A stretch of 64,000 bases of DNA, taken from NCBI GenBank assembly GCA_017554105.1, contig JAFZIY010000031.1, positions 186,001 through 250,000 on the forward strand, in the 5' to 3' direction. A model generated the notes under the pieces. The model had not been told where the DNA came from. It was given only the letters and a program-made list of their open reading frames with translations, and did not search any database. Below, piece after piece: positions 6,897 to 15,655 of the stretch. Numbering within the stretch: position 1 is the first letter of the stretch; every line of letters begins with the position of its first letter. The DNA comes from Prevotella sp. (GTDB taxonomy: Bacteria; Bacteroidota; Bacteroidia; Bacteroidales; Bacteroidaceae). A program made the translations under genes and the position numbers.

Positions 6897-9458
6897 TCAA
6901 AAACGGTTCTTCTCGTCATTTCCTGCACCTGTTCCACGATATTTCGAACGGGTGGCGTTGAAGCTGTAACTGAGGGTGAGTCCCACCTGTTGCGTATAGC
7001 TGTAGATATCCTGGTCAGTCTTGCCGATGGCATAGTAAGTGGTTGCCTTTGTCCGGTACGTGCGAAAGATATCATTGGCATACAAAGTACCTGTCAGCCG
7101 TCCGTTCCAGAAAGTCTTCTGCAGTCGTGCATTCATCATGAAGTTGCTGCCGCGATACATGAATCCCCAATGGTTGCTGCCGGTATAACTGGCCTGCAGC
7201 AGGGCTTTGGTGGTGGGGTTGATGACAAACCAACTCTGAAGGTCGAAACTGAATTCGGGTTTGTTCATTCTCTCCGGCGCACCATAGGCTTCAGCATCGA
7301 ACATCTGCTGGTAGTAATGCAGCGTAGCGGTAGGCTGCCAGAAGCCCAACTTGGGTGAGGCCACGAGGGTGGCATAGACGCGGTTCTGGTGGTCGAAGTT
7401 TGCCGGTCTGAAAATACCTATCTCGTTCTTTTCGTCATACACCTGGCCAATATGGGTGAAGAAATCGTTCTCTCGGGTAAAGCCCGTGACAAAGGTCAGC
7501 CATGAATAGGTCAGGTTGAGGTCGATGCTCTGACGTACCGACGGGCGCAGCAGCGGGTTACCGCCCTCGTAGAGCATACGGCTGTCATATATGACGATTG
7601 AACTCAACATATTGTATGGCGGACGGGTGATACGCTTACTGTAGCTCAGCTGTATACCCAACTTACCCTTCTGCCATGCTGCCGACAGGTTAGGGAACCA
7701 ATCGTTATAGGTGCGGCTGGGTTCAGACTGCCAGATGCCAAAAGAAGTATAATCCGTTGCCACATGCTCATAGCGCAAGCCCGCATTTACTTTGAACATT
7801 GAGTTTTTAGCATTGAACATTATTTCATATTCTGCAAAGCCGGCAATATTCTTTTCCTTCATCTCGTTGTCGGCTTCTGGTATGATATTCTCCTGGTTGT
7901 AGTTACGGCCGTGGCTTTGTGTGGATGTAACCTCCGATCCTGCACTCAACACACCTTTCCAGATGGGATAAGTCAATATCAGTTTCCCTGCCGCCATTGT
8001 ATTCTTCTCCGAGTTGACGGTGGTGATGGGACGGTCGCCAAGTTCCTTACTATACTCCTGCTGGTAGAGATGGTCCTCAGATTCACGTCTCAGTAAGGTG
8101 GCATTCAGGTCAATACCCAGTTTCCCTACCTTTCCAATATAGTATGTGTTCAGTTCCCATACAGGTTTATCGAGTTCATCCACATCCGTTTTCAGAAGAA
8201 TATCGCCGTAGAATGCCCCGTTCTTCAGATAGTTCTGGTCCATATTTGTCTTCATGTGTCCAAAAAGACCTTTCTGCGACGAGAAACTCAGTCCTATTGA
8301 ATGGTCGGCACTGAAATCGTAACTGAGGCCAGCCTTGTACTGGAAATTCGCCCAGCGACTTCTCAAGGGTAATTCTGCGTGGATGTTAAACATATCCTTG
8401 CTGATGTGCAGTTCCTGATCCAGTGTCTGGTTATTACTGAAGTGGCCCCAGTCGAACGCTACGTTGGCAAAAGCCTCCAGTCCGCCAGTGCGATACTTCA
8501 GTGTTAGGTCGTCGTAGTTGTTCCACCTATTGTTCCGCCATGTCTGGCTGGTAGCCATCAGACTCAGTCCATCGCCCTGAGGCTTCAAGGTCTTGATGCG
8601 AATCACAGCATCCACCTCTGCATTGTATTTCGCACCAGGAGCAGTGATTACATCCACGCTCTTGACATCAACCGACTTAAGCAGTCTCAGTTCGTTGACA
8701 TCCTGTACCTTTTTGTTATTGATATAGATCTCAGGCTCACCTTTTGACATCACGGTGAACTTACCGTCTTTTCCTTGCACCGATGGAAGCATCGAGAGCA
8801 GATCATCGGCAGTACCTACGTCATGAAGAATTGAATGCTGCACGTCCACTGTCATACCTCCTGAGGTCATCTTGTACTGAGGAATCTCACCTTTCACGGT
8901 GACACCATTCAAGATGTATGTTTCCGGATAAAGGGTAATAGTACCTATATTCCCCACGTTGACCTTTCGCACAACCGTCTTGTACCCGATATAGGTTACC
9001 TGTGCCACGACATTTCTTTGGTTACAGGGAATCACAAAGTCGCCATTCTCATTGCTTACACTACCATTAATAAAAGTTGTATCGCGTTCACTATGCAATG
9101 ATATGTTTGCGAATTCTATGGGCCTTCCACCTTCGTCAACGACACGTCCTATGACTTTCGTCTCCTCTTTCTGCGTACATTCCACGAAGATGCGGTTCTT
9201 GTCGTAAGTAACCTTCATTGGATAGAACCCTATCACCTCGCGAAGGGCGTCTTCTATGGTTAGGTTACGGAAATGACTGGTTACGGTAAAGTCCTCCAAC
9301 TCATCGTAGATGAAATAGATTGTCTTGTCAACAACAGCGTCGTTCAGGTCGGTCAAGACCTTCGAGAGCGACTGATTCTGATAGTCTCTGGAAATCTTCT
9401 GGGCGCTGACACTCAGAACTAAGCCACAGAGCATGGCTATGAATATAATCCTTCTCAT
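6897..9458 (-). CDS. STN-containing TonB-dependent-type outer membrane receptor
   Basis: An 853-residue outer-membrane protein. The order is: signal peptide (MRRIIFIAMLCGLVLSVSA), an STN-like secretin/TonB short domain (about 22-80), a carboxypeptidase-regulatory-like domain (TKVIGRVVDEGGRPIEFANI, about 97-175), a plug domain (about 190-290), then a beta-barrel ending in Phe. The barrel resembles the OMP_b-brl_3 group rather than SusC. It is the last gene of the operon sigma factor / anti-sigma / receptor, which is the FecIRA-type arrangement in Bacteroidetes, where the STN domain signals ligand occupancy to the anti-sigma factor. No SusD partner follows, so a siderophore, peptide or other small ligand is possible, but nothing in the sequence specifies it. 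Confidence 0.88.
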   Translation of the reverse strand: MRRIIFIAMLCGLVLSVSAQKISRDYQNQSLSKVLTDLNDAVVDKTIYFIYDELEDFTVTSHFRNLTIEDALREVIGFYPMKVTYDKNRIFVECTQKEETKVIGRVVDEGGRPIEFANISLHSERDTTFINGSVSNENGDFVIPCNQRNVVAQVTYIGYKTVVRKVNVGNIGTITLYPETYILNGVTVKGEIPQYKMTSGGMTVDVQHSILHDVGTADDLLSMLPSVQGKDGKFTVMSKGEPEIYINNKKVQDVNELRLLKSVDVKSVDVITAPGAKYNAEVDAVIRIKTLKPQGDGLSLMATSQTWRNNRWNNYDDLTLKYRTGGLEAFANVAFDWGHFSNNQTLDQELHISKDMFNIHAELPLRSRWANFQYKAGLSYDFSADHSIGLSFSSQKGLFGHMKTNMDQNYLKNGAFYGDILLKTDVDELDKPVWELNTYYIGKVGKLGIDLNATLLRRESEDHLYQQEYSKELGDRPITTVNSEKNTMAAGKLILTYPIWKGVLSAGSEVTSTQSHGRNYNQENIIPEADNEMKEKNIAGFAEYEIMFNAKNSMFKVNAGLRYEHVATDYTSFGIWQSEPSRTYNDWFPNLSAAWQKGKLGIQLSYSKRITRPPYNMLSSIVIYDSRMLYEGGNPLLRPSVRQSIDLNLTYSWLTFVTGFTRENDFFTHIGQVYDEKNEIGIFRPANFDHQNRVYATLVASPKLGFWQPTATLHYYQQMFDAEAYGAPERMNKPEFSFDLQSWFVINPTTKALLQASYTGSNHWGFMYRGSNFMMNARLQKTFWNGRLTGTLYANDIFRTYRTKATTYYAIGKTDQDIYSYTQQVGLTLSYSFNATRSKYRGTGAGNDEKNRF

Positions 9459-9475
9459 GTTCGTATGGCTTTATG

Positions 9476-10123
9476 TTATTTGACAATCAGTTTATTGTTC
9501 TCCTTAGTGATATGGATACGATCAAACTTATTGAACGTTTCCACCACATCCTCTATCGAAGCCGCCATGTCCCATGTGAAGTAAATACGGATGCTCTTGG
9601 CTGCCTTGTTCTGATAAACCACCTCATAATGGTAATAGGGGGCGATATCACCGAGTATCGATGACAGTTCCTTGTCCTCGAAGACAATAGGCTGAATCAT
9701 CAGACTGTCCTTCAACACTTCTTGTCCTGCCTGCTGACCTTCATGACCAGGATTAACAATCGTCGTCTCCTGTGTCTGGGTATTGGATTCCTCCTTGTTA
9801 GAAGAGATGATGCGTACTGCTGCATAAGCAATGCCCGAGAGCACCAACAATCCCACAAACATGGCTGCAATATTGAGCCAGCGATGGCGTAAACGAATAT
9901 CAGAAGTTGTCTCTTCTGCCGTTGTTTGCTGTTGTAGTCTCTGCCATTCGGCATCTATCTCCTCGTCGCTCACCTCACGCTGTACGTCAAAGGCACTCTT
10001 TGTCTTCGACATCAGCATGTAGAGTTCACGACACTCCTCGTCGGCAAGAATATCCTGCCACTGCTCGTGTGTGTACTTCTCAGGCTGTTCCATCATCTGG
10101 AACAATAGTTCTGTTTTGTCCAT
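9476..10123 (-). CDS. FecR-type anti-sigma factor (short, DUF4974-like C-terminus)
   Basis: A 215-residue single-pass inner-membrane protein. Residues 1-80 are acidic and helical and would bind the sigma factor in the cytoplasm. One membrane segment lies near 85-108 (LNIAAMFVGLLVLSGIAYAAV). The C-terminal periplasmic part (about 140-215, VFEDKELSSILGDIAPYY ... FNKFDRIHITKENNKLIVK) matches the STN-like DUF4974 domain found at the end of Bacteroidetes FecR proteins. The central FecR beta domain of typical 300-residue members is missing, so this is a short form. It is encoded 3 bases after the sigma gene and 17 bases before the receptor gene, consistent with a single transcript. Confidence 0.82.
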   Translation of the reverse strand: MDKTELLFQMMEQPEKYTHEQWQDILADEECRELYMLMSKTKSAFDVQREVSDEEIDAEWQRLQQQTTAEETTSDIRLRHRWLNIAAMFVGLLVLSGIAYAAVRIISSNKEESNTQTQETTIVNPGHEGQQAGQEVLKDSLMIQPIVFEDKELSSILGDIAPYYHYEVVYQNKAAKSIRIYFTWDMAASIEDVVETFNKFDRIHITKENNKLIVK

Positions 10124-10126
10124 TTC

Positions 10127-10624
10127 CTAATCTTTTTTGATGTGTGAACGTAATTGACTGAGCGCACGGCGCAGATGCTTGTAAACGGTTGTCTCACTGA
10201 CGCCAAGGCGGGATGCTATCTCACGGAATGTGAGTCCCTCGTTGAAGTGCAGTTCGACAATTTCACGGCATACGGGCGGAGTGAGGAGTGTCACACCTTC
10301 TGACAAGGCTTTCAGTTCCTCTTCATACATGTCTGCCAGGATGATGGTTGTCTCGATATCAAGGAGATATAGCCGTTGCACTCTCTCCTGAATCTTCTTT
10401 CCACGTATCACATTCAAGCATCTGTTGTGTACGCACTTGAGAAGGAACGCTGCTGCTGTTTCTTCCCGCAGTTCCTTGTTTTGCGAAGCGAGAAGACGGG
10501 CAAAGACATCGTGCACAACATCCTTGCTCTCAGCGTCATCGTGCAGAAGTAAGGTGGCCAACCTGTACATCTGGCGATAGTGCTGTTTGAACAGTGTCTC
10601 AAGTTCTTGTTTTCTATCTTTCAT
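10127..10624 (-). CDS. ECF sigma-70 factor
   Basis: A 165-residue extracytoplasmic-function sigma factor. Region 2 covers about residues 10-75 (DDAESKDVVHDVFARL). Region 4 covers about 112-160, with the helix-turn-helix LTFREIASRLGVSETTVYKH. It is first in the operon with the anti-sigma factor and receptor and probably autoregulates it and drives receptor expression when the receptor is occupied. No clear Bacteroidetes consensus promoter is seen upstream (10625-10720), as expected if the operon is read by the ECF factor itself. Confidence 0.92.
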   Translation of the reverse strand: MKDRKQELETLFKQHYRQMYRLATLLLHDDAESKDVVHDVFARLLASQNKELREETAAAFLLKCVHNRCLNVIRGKKIQERVQRLYLLDIETTIILADMYEEELKALSEGVTLLTPPVCREIVELHFNEGLTFREIASRLGVSETTVYKHLRRALSQLRSHIKKD

Positions 10625-10722
10625 ACACCTTTAATACACACGAGATTGAATTTACTAAACCCCCAACGGCATTTTTTTATGAAAAAAATAGTGTTTAGTA
10701 CCCAATGAGTTGCTCAAAGCAT

Positions 10723-10765
10723 ACAAATGGCAGTGCGAAAGGACATCTTTCACACTGCCATTTGT
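10723..10765. terminator. Strong hairpin between the sigma operon and the DUF3127 gene
   Basis: An 18-base stem ACAAATGGCAGTGCGAAA / TTTCACACTGCCATTTGT with a single G-T/A pair, 33 bases beyond the DUF3127 stop codon on the minus strand. Confidence 0.75.
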
Positions 10766-10798
10766 GTCTTTTGGTCATATATTTAGTGCCAAATGAGC

Positions 10799-11206
10799 TT
10801 AGAATGGAAGGTCATCGGTAGGAGAACCCTCTGCTGGCTGTGCTTCTGGCTGGTCTCCAAACGGTGCCGGCTGCTGAGGAGCAGCAAATGGCGCTGTCGG
10901 CTCTGGCTGTATTCCCGGCTGTACGGCAGCAGGGTCAATGCGGTCAACCTTCCAGGCAGTGAGAGTATTATACCAACGTCCGTTATATTCGCGTGCATCG
11001 ACATCGAAACTAACGCGCACCTCTTCGCCCACCTGTATGTTCATTGCATTTATCCTGTCTTCTCCGAACACGCGGAAACAGCACTTGCGCGGATACTGAT
11101 CGTGGGTTTCGATGACATATTCCTGCGATGCCCAGTGGTTGCCTGTGCGGTTTGATGTACCTTCCTGCTTATCCAGTACGTTGATAATTCTTCCTTCTAT
11201 TTCCAT
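10799..11206 (-). CDS. DUF3127 OB-fold-like protein with SSB-like acidic tip
   Basis: A 135-residue protein of the DUF3127 family common in Bacteroidetes (start MEIEGRIINVL, then EYVIETHDQYPRKCCFRVFG). The first 90 residues look like a small OB-fold: five strands, with VRVSFDVDAREYNGRWYNTL matching strands of single-strand DNA-binding proteins. A Pro/Gln/Ala-rich linker of about 40 residues follows, and the protein ends DDLPF, almost identical to the DDDIPF tip by which SSB recruits repair and replication proteins. The architecture is that of an SSB-like protein. Direct DNA binding is inference. It is divergent from dnaN. Confidence 0.8.
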   Translation of the reverse strand: MEIEGRIINVLDKQEGTSNRTGNHWASQEYVIETHDQYPRKCCFRVFGEDRINAMNIQVGEEVRVSFDVDAREYNGRWYNTLTAWKVDRIDPAAVQPGIQPEPTAPFAAPQQPAPFGDQPEAQPAEGSPTDDLPF

Positions 11207-11346
11207 TGTTTTCTATGTTTATTGTTTACGTTTAGTACATTATGATCAGCGCTTCAATGAGTCGCACAAAGCGAATAAAGTGCGAAATCGTTTGCGAAAT
11301 TAATAAAATAGATTTAAAAGAGGAAACTTTTTTGCCTTTTTTTTTG

Positions 11347-11374
11347 TTTGCCACTGATGTTTTTTGTAATTTTG
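11347..11374 (+). promoter_or_regulatory. Promoter of dnaN
   Basis: TTTG (11347-11350) and TAATTTTG (11367-11374) with a 16-base spacer, 47 bases before the dnaN ATG. The rest of the 215-base divergent spacer is AT-rich without other features. Confidence 0.5.
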
Positions 11375-11421
11375 TGCCTAATTCTAGAACTATAGTATAA
11401 ACAATAACATAATATCGGAAT

Positions 11422-12546
11422 ATGAGATTTACCGTATCAAGTACGGCTCTTAGCAGCCGTTTGGGAACCCTGTCAAAAGTGATTAACAGCAAAAACAGTA
11501 TTGCTATCCTCGATTGCTTCCTTTTCGAAGTGGGCAACGGACAGTTGGAAATCACCGCCTCAGACAGTGAGAACGTGATGAAGACAACGCTGTCTCTTGA
11601 CGAAGTGGACGGCAAAGGTAGCTTTGCTGTCAGCAACCGCACCATCCTCGACGCAGTGAAGGAATTGCCCGAGCAGCCCCTGACACTTGATGTCAACCTG
11701 GAGCAGATGACAATAAACGTGATTTATCAGAATGGTATGTACAAGTTCACATGCCAAAACGCTGATGAATATCCACGCGCACAGCAGTTGGGCGACCAGG
11801 CAGCAACACTGCAGTTGCCGGCACAGGCTCTGCTCGACAACATCTCACGCTCGATATTCGCTACCGCCAGCGAGGAACTGCGCCCGGTAATGAACGGCAT
11901 TTACATGGATCTCACGGAGGAGTCGCTGAACATCGTGGCCAGCGACGGTCACAAACTGGTGCGCAACAAGTATTTCGCACTTAAGAGTGAGCAGCCCCGT
12001 TCGTTCATCCTTCAGAAGAAACCGGCAACGCTGTTGAAGAATGTCCTGCCTAAGGACGACAGCGACGTGATCATACGTTTCGACGACCGCAATGCCGAGG
12101 TGGCTTTCGGACAGACGTTGCTGGCATGCCGCCTCATCGACGGACGCTATCCTAACTACAACTCGGTGATACCTCAGGACAACCCGTTCCAGTTGAGCAT
12201 CGACCGTAAGACACTCATCGGTGCACTGCGCCGCGTCCTTCCGTTCGCCAGCGAGAATAGCCAGCAGGTGCGTCTGCGCATCGAATCGGGCAAGATAGAG
12301 GTGTCTTCAGAGGACATCGACTTCGCTACCAGCGCAAAGGAAGAGGTTAGTTGCTCTTACGACGGTTCTGCGATGAGCATCGGATTCAAGGGTCCGTCAC
12401 TCGTGGAGATTCTCAGCAACCTCGACAGCGACGACGTATTGCTGGAGTTTGCCGACCCGAGCCGTCCATGTATTATTATCCCGGCAGAACAGCCTGAGGG
12501 CGAGGAAGTGCTCATGCTCATTATGCCAATGTTGCTGAACGACTAA
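11422..12546 (+). CDS. dnaN: DNA polymerase III sliding clamp (beta subunit)
   Basis: A 374-residue protein with the usual length and three-domain layout of the bacterial beta clamp (MRFTVSSTALSSRL, then domains of about 120 residues each). Diagnostic stretches are VMNGIYMDL in domain 2, CRLIDGRYPNYNSVIP at the domain 2/3 join, and a C-terminus ending MLIMPMLLND, equivalent to the conserved MPMRL tail that forms the partner-binding pocket. It encircles DNA and tethers polymerase III and repair factors. It is followed 10 bases later by a DnaQ-like exonuclease gene, so the two are probably co-transcribed. Confidence 0.97.
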   Translation: MRFTVSSTALSSRLGTLSKVINSKNSIAILDCFLFEVGNGQLEITASDSENVMKTTLSLDEVDGKGSFAVSNRTILDAVKELPEQPLTLDVNLEQMTINVIYQNGMYKFTCQNADEYPRAQQLGDQAATLQLPAQALLDNISRSIFATASEELRPVMNGIYMDLTEESLNIVASDGHKLVRNKYFALKSEQPRSFILQKKPATLLKNVLPKDDSDVIIRFDDRNAEVAFGQTLLACRLIDGRYPNYNSVIPQDNPFQLSIDRKTLIGALRRVLPFASENSQQVRLRIESGKIEVSSEDIDFATSAKEEVSCSYDGSAMSIGFKGPSLVEILSNLDSDDVLLEFADPSRPCIIIPAEQPEGEEVLMLIMPMLLND

Positions 12547-12556
12547 AATCATCTTA

Positions 12557-13411
12557 ATGAAACTGAATCTTACAAAGCCCCTCGTGATCTTCGACCTCGA
12601 GACCACGGGGCTTGATATTGTTAGGGACCGCATCATCCAGATATCATATATCAAGGTGTGGCCCGACGGCAAGGAAGAGCGCACCGACATGTTCGTGAAC
12701 CCCGAGACAGCCATTCCACCTGAAGTGGCTAACCTTACGGGTATCACCAACGACGACGTCAAGGACGCTCCGACGTTCAAGCAGATAGCAAAGACCTTGG
12801 AGAACAACTTCAAGGGCTGTGATTTCTGTGGCTTCAACTCCAACCACTTCGACGTTCCGATGCTTGCTGAAGAGTTCCTTCGCGCCGGCATCGACTTCGA
12901 CTTCGGCAGTTGCCGACTGATTGACGCACAGACTATCTTCCACAGGATGGAGCGCCGAAACCTCGCAGCAGCATATAAGTTCTACTGTGGCAGGAAGATG
13001 GAGGACGACTTCGTGGCACACAAGGCAGACCAGGACACCGAGGCGACCTATCGCGTGCTGATGGGACAACTCGACATGTATGAGCCAGGACGACAGGAAG
13101 AACCCGAGAGACAGTTGCGAAACGACATGGACGAACTGGCTGCGCTGTCGAAGACCAACGACAATGTGGACTTCGCAGGACGCATCATCTGGAAGCCACT
13201 GCTCGACAAGGAAGGCAAGCCTCTGCTCGATAAAGACGGCAAGCCACGCCTGCACGAGGTGTTCAACTTCGGGAAATACAAGGGATGGGACGTGGCAGAG
13301 ACGCTACGCAAAGACCCTGGCTACTTCAGTTGGATGATGGGCGGCGACTTCCCCAACAACACCAAGCAGGTACTTACGAGAATCAGACTGCGCGAGATGT
13401 CGAGAAACTGA
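12557..13411 (+). CDS. DnaQ-family 3'-5' exonuclease with C-terminal DUF3820-like domain
   Basis: A 284-residue DEDDh exonuclease. Exo I is FDLETTG with Asp13 and Glu15. Exo II is in NSNHFDVPML (about residue 95-104). Exo III is HKADQD (His and Asp, about 154-159). The C-terminal 70 residues contain a short repeat (PLLDKEGKPLLDKDGKP) and then FNFGKYKGWDVAETLRKDPGYFSWM, a DUF3820-type module often attached to such exonucleases in Bacteroidetes. It resembles the polymerase III epsilon subunit and, being next to dnaN, may be the proofreading or a related repair exonuclease. It lacks an obvious polymerase-binding tail, so the exact role is uncertain. Confidence 0.88.
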   Translation: MKLNLTKPLVIFDLETTGLDIVRDRIIQISYIKVWPDGKEERTDMFVNPETAIPPEVANLTGITNDDVKDAPTFKQIAKTLENNFKGCDFCGFNSNHFDVPMLAEEFLRAGIDFDFGSCRLIDAQTIFHRMERRNLAAAYKFYCGRKMEDDFVAHKADQDTEATYRVLMGQLDMYEPGRQEEPERQLRNDMDELAALSKTNDNVDFAGRIIWKPLLDKEGKPLLDKDGKPRLHEVFNFGKYKGWDVAETLRKDPGYFSWMMGGDFPNNTKQVLTRIRLREMSRN

Positions 13412-13482
13412 CCGGACGGGAGCGATGAAGCATAGTGCTGGATGCATGGAGTATAGTGTTTAATGTAAAAGAAAGAACGACT

Positions 13483-14688
13483 ATGTTAAACGGAAAGAAG
13501 ATAGTATTGGGCATTACGGGCAGTATCGCTGCCTATAAGTCATGTATGATAATAAGGCATCTCGTGCGCAAAGGCGCGGAGGTGCAAGTGGTAATCACAC
13601 CTGCGGGAAAGGAGTTCATCACTCCCATCACCCTCTCAGCACTGACACGCAAGCCCGTTATCAGCGAGTTCTTCTCACAGAGAGACGGCACGTGGAACTC
13701 GCATGTCGAACTAGGACTGTGGGCAGACGCAATGGTCATAGCACCGGCAACGGCAAGTACCATAGGCAAAATGGCCAACGGCATTGCCGACAACATGCTC
13801 ATTACAACCTATCTTTCCATGAAAGCACCCGTGTTCGTGGCTCCCGCGATGGACCTCGACATGTATGCGCACCCCACGACACAGAGCAATCTGGAACGTC
13901 TGAAGGAGTTCGGCAACATCATAATAGAGCCTGAGAGCGGTGTACTCGCAAGTGGTCTTGAGGGCAAAGGCCGTATGGAAGAGCCCGAGGAGATTGTGAA
14001 AATCCTCGACCGTTACTTCGACGAGGAGTTCTATGCCAATTCTCCACTGTGGGGAAAGACGGTGCTCATCACCGCAGGACCCACATACGAGAAGATAGAC
14101 CCCGTGCGCTTCATCGGCAACTACTCGAGCGGAAAGATGGGATTCGCACTCGCCGAGGAGTGTGCACGTCGTGGAGCAATGGTAAAACTCATCACTGGTC
14201 CAGTGAACCTGAAGTGCTCTGACACTATAGAACGTATCGACGTGGAGAGCAGTCAGGAGATGTACGATGCGACCGTTGCGGCATTCCCTGATGTCAACGC
14301 AGCCATACTATGCGCTGCCGTGGCCGACTTCAAACCTGAGGAGGTGAGCGAACTGAAGATAAAGCGCGAGGGAAAAGACCTCACCCTGCATCTGCAGTCA
14401 ACGCAGGACATCGCTGCCGCCGTGGGTAAGATGAAGCATCCCGACCAGATTCTCATAGGATTCGCACTCGAAACAAACGACGAGGAGGAGAATGCCGAGC
14501 AAAAGATGCACAAGAAAAACCTCGATTTCATCGTACTTAACAGCACCCGTAACGAAGGTACTACGTTCCGCAGCGATGACAACCAGATAACGATAATCTC
14601 GGACGCTGTGAAGAAGTCATTCCCAAAGAAACCGAAGACAGAGGTTGCCCGTGACATCATAGACGAGTTGGAGATACTCTGGCGATAA
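13483..14688 (+). CDS. coaBC: Bifunctional CoaBC (PPC synthetase / PPC decarboxylase)
   Basis: A 401-residue flavoprotein of coenzyme A synthesis that joins cysteine to 4'-phosphopantothenate and decarboxylates the product. The start at 13483 is preferred over the upstream GTG at 13435 because MLNGKKIVLGITGSIAAYKS is the canonical N-terminus. The CoaC half (about 1-185) has the SHVELG active-site His and PAMDLDMY, corresponding to the PxMNxxMW motif with Asp in place of Asn. The CoaB half (about 200-401) has AGPTYEKIDPVRFIGNYSSG for nucleotide binding and the LKIKRE lysine motif. The family is cytosolic and essential. It lies between the exonuclease and DUF4835, the usual Bacteroidetes order leading to recN. 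Confidence 0.95.
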   Translation: MLNGKKIVLGITGSIAAYKSCMIIRHLVRKGAEVQVVITPAGKEFITPITLSALTRKPVISEFFSQRDGTWNSHVELGLWADAMVIAPATASTIGKMANGIADNMLITTYLSMKAPVFVAPAMDLDMYAHPTTQSNLERLKEFGNIIIEPESGVLASGLEGKGRMEEPEEIVKILDRYFDEEFYANSPLWGKTVLITAGPTYEKIDPVRFIGNYSSGKMGFALAEECARRGAMVKLITGPVNLKCSDTIERIDVESSQEMYDATVAAFPDVNAAILCAAVADFKPEEVSELKIKREGKDLTLHLQSTQDIAAAVGKMKHPDQILIGFALETNDEEENAEQKMHKKNLDFIVLNSTRNEGTTFRSDDNQITIISDAVKKSFPKKPKTEVARDIIDELEILWR

Positions 14689-14749
14689 CCCACAACCCCA
14701 ATCTTAAACATCCAGTATGCTGCGATAGCATCGCAGCCACCAATGAACA

Positions 14750-15652
14750 ATGAAAAGACTCTTATTCCTCATACCGCTACTCGCACTCGCCCTATGCTCG
14801 GAGGCACAGGAACTGCAGGCGCGTGTTAACATAAACCACCAGCAGGTGCAGGGCACTGACGCCTCGGTATTCGAGAGTCTGCAACAGACTCTGGAGCAGT
14901 TTATTAACGAACAGCAGTGGACCTCACTGCAGTTCCAGAAGAACGAGCGCATCCAGTGCAATTTCAACATCACCGTGACGAAGTATGATGCCTCGACAAA
15001 TATGTTCACATGCAATGCGCTGATACAGGCAAACCGTCCGGTGTATAACGCCTCCTACACCACTACCCTGTACAACAACCGCGACAACAACTTCGACTTC
15101 GAGTTCGCACAGTTCGACCAACTGAACTTCAACGAGGAGCAGATAGACAACCAACTCGTGGCATTGACCGCCTATTACGCATTCCTTATAATAGGTATGG
15201 ACCTCGACTCATTCTCGCCAATGGGAGGTGAGGACGTGCTACAGCGATGCCTCAACCTCGCCAACAACGCACAGAACCTGAGTTTCGCGGGATGGAAGGC
15301 TTTCGAGAACGACCGCAACCGCTTCGCCATCATCAACGACTACATGGAAGGAGCAATGCGCCCGTTCCGTCAGTTGCAGTACGACTACTACCGACTGGGA
15401 CTCGACGAGATGGCAAACAACGTGGAACGCGGACGCACCAATGTGACCACTGCACTCGAGACCAACCTCAAGAAAGCGCACGAGGACCGTCCTCTGAGTA
15501 TGTTGCCGCAGATATGGACAGACTATAAGAAGGACGAACTCGCCAATATATATAAAGGTAAGGGAACGCAGAAGGAAAAGGAGTCGGTTTATGATATACT
15601 GTTCTCTATCAACGCCTCGCAGAATAACTCGTGGGAAAAGATTAAAGAATAG
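14750..15652 (+). CDS. DUF4835 family protein (PorD-like)
   Basis: A 300-residue exported protein with signal peptide MKRLLFLIPLLALALCSEA. The body matches the DUF4835 pattern: ELQARVNINHQQVQGTD near the mature start, then NERIQCNF, ALTAYYAFLIIGMDLDSFSP, and a C-terminus with a DILFSINAS motif. In Bacteroidetes this gene is typically between coaBC and recN, exactly as here, and the family has been annotated as the type IX secretion component PorD. If correct it supports a T9SS in this organism, which fits the sorting-like tails of the large surface proteins in the window. No enzymatic motif is present. Confidence 0.85.
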   Translation: MKRLLFLIPLLALALCSEAQELQARVNINHQQVQGTDASVFESLQQTLEQFINEQQWTSLQFQKNERIQCNFNITVTKYDASTNMFTCNALIQANRPVYNASYTTTLYNNRDNNFDFEFAQFDQLNFNEEQIDNQLVALTAYYAFLIIGMDLDSFSPMGGEDVLQRCLNLANNAQNLSFAGWKAFENDRNRFAIINDYMEGAMRPFRQLQYDYYRLGLDEMANNVERGRTNVTTALETNLKKAHEDRPLSMLPQIWTDYKKDELANIYKGKGTQKEKESVYDILFSINASQNNSWEKIKE

Positions 15653-15655
15653 GAA

